A DNA stretch of 64,000 nucleotides, from assembly GCA_001939145.1 (NCBI GenBank), contig LSRX01000754.1, positions 267,976-331,975 of the forward strand, in the 5' to 3' direction. Positions within the stretch are counted from its first letter, which is position 1; every line of letters begins with the position of its first letter. This DNA is from Symbiodinium microadriaticum. Lineage: Eukaryota; Sar; Dinophyceae; Suessiales; Symbiodiniaceae. The notes under the pieces are model-generated. The model had not been told where the DNA came from and ran no database searches. It saw only the letters and a program-made list of their open reading frames with translations. Both the position numbers and the translations under genes were made by a program. This document shows, one piece after another, positions 63,723 to 64,000 of this stretch.

Positions 63723-64000
63723 TTACTGGTCTAGATGAAACAGATCTGCAGAATGCAAAGTATCCACAATTCCTAGCTTGGGAGTGAGGTTCTTCAATAC
63801 CTCAGTCGGAGAATACTTCGTCAATACATCAGCTGGGTTTGCAGAGGTGTGCACCTTCCGAACAATCAAAACGCCAGAGCGGACTAAATCTTGCATATAA
63901 AAGTACCTAAGCTCTACGTGCTTAGTTTTCTTTCCGGCTCCGAAGCGAATGGCCATAGATCGGCCTGCTGTTGAATCGGTGTACACAATCATGTTCACGC
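63723..64000 (-). mobile_element. Ty1/copia retrotransposon, C-terminal RNase H (partial)
   Basis: The minus frame runs off the right edge of the window. It reads VYTDSTAGRSMAIRFGAG, KKTKHVELRYFYMQDLV, RKVHTSANPADVLTK, then LVRSGVL between them. D-S/T-A-G/A, KHVE.R and N.AD..TK are hallmarks of the copia RNase H C-terminus. The frame ends after HSADLFHLDQ with a stop at 63,723-63,725. The rest of the element, including RT and integrase, would lie beyond 64,000. Confidence 0.88.

Noticed and set aside
1-64000. CRISPR arrays, rRNA, tRNA, bacterial operons
   Set aside because: No regularly spaced repeats with unique spacers, no rRNA-like blocks or tRNA B-box found, and the spliced gene structure is eukaryotic.

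Overview
The window looks like nuclear DNA of a dinoflagellate, probably Symbiodiniaceae or a relative. Three things point there. The recognisable host genes are chopped into exons of about 40-95 bases by short introns whose donors are often GC or GA rather than GT. Nearly every acceptor reads AG|G. The recognisable host genes all lie on the minus strand, the head-to-tail order typical of dinoflagellates. The genus cannot be fixed from the sequence alone.

Layout. From about 0.7 to 12.6 kb there is a minus-strand array of near-identical short exons encoding coiled coil. It is built from about 1-kb units, a 2.66-kb duplication with one N (8,320) at its boundary, and a 554-bp tandem repeat. From 13.5 to 18.0 kb there is a calcium-dependent protein kinase (CDPK) gene: a kinase domain followed by four EF-hand-like exons. 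From 18 to 36 kb the DNA is mostly intron or intergenic, with scattered coding-like minus-strand segments. One of these, 23.3-24.8 kb, is a recognisable Pumilio/PUF-family gene.

From about 37.1 to 49.9 kb a very large plus-strand non-LTR retroelement interrupts the order. Its frames read: gag-like region, three tandem copies of an unknown A-B module, RNase H, endonuclease/exonuclease/phosphatase (EEP) endonuclease, reverse transcriptase, then two zinc fingers. RNase H lies upstream of the endonuclease, which is not the usual LINE order. At least six frameshifts and one stop mark this copy as decayed, unless they are assembly errors.

From 50.5 to 56.9 kb the minus strand carries a GH5-family beta-glucanase gene. 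From 58.9 to 60.9 kb it carries a class 3 lipase gene, followed by a weak kinase-like fragment. A Ty1/copia RNase H C-terminus enters from the right edge on the minus strand (63.7-64.0 kb).

The genes do not form a pathway. Calcium signalling, RNA binding, glucan and lipid hydrolysis are neighbours with no visible functional link. I found no rRNA, tRNA, CRISPR array or intact spliced-leader relic. Joined exons were read by eye using domain conservation and the AG|G rule. Exon ends are exact where stated and approximate elsewhere.
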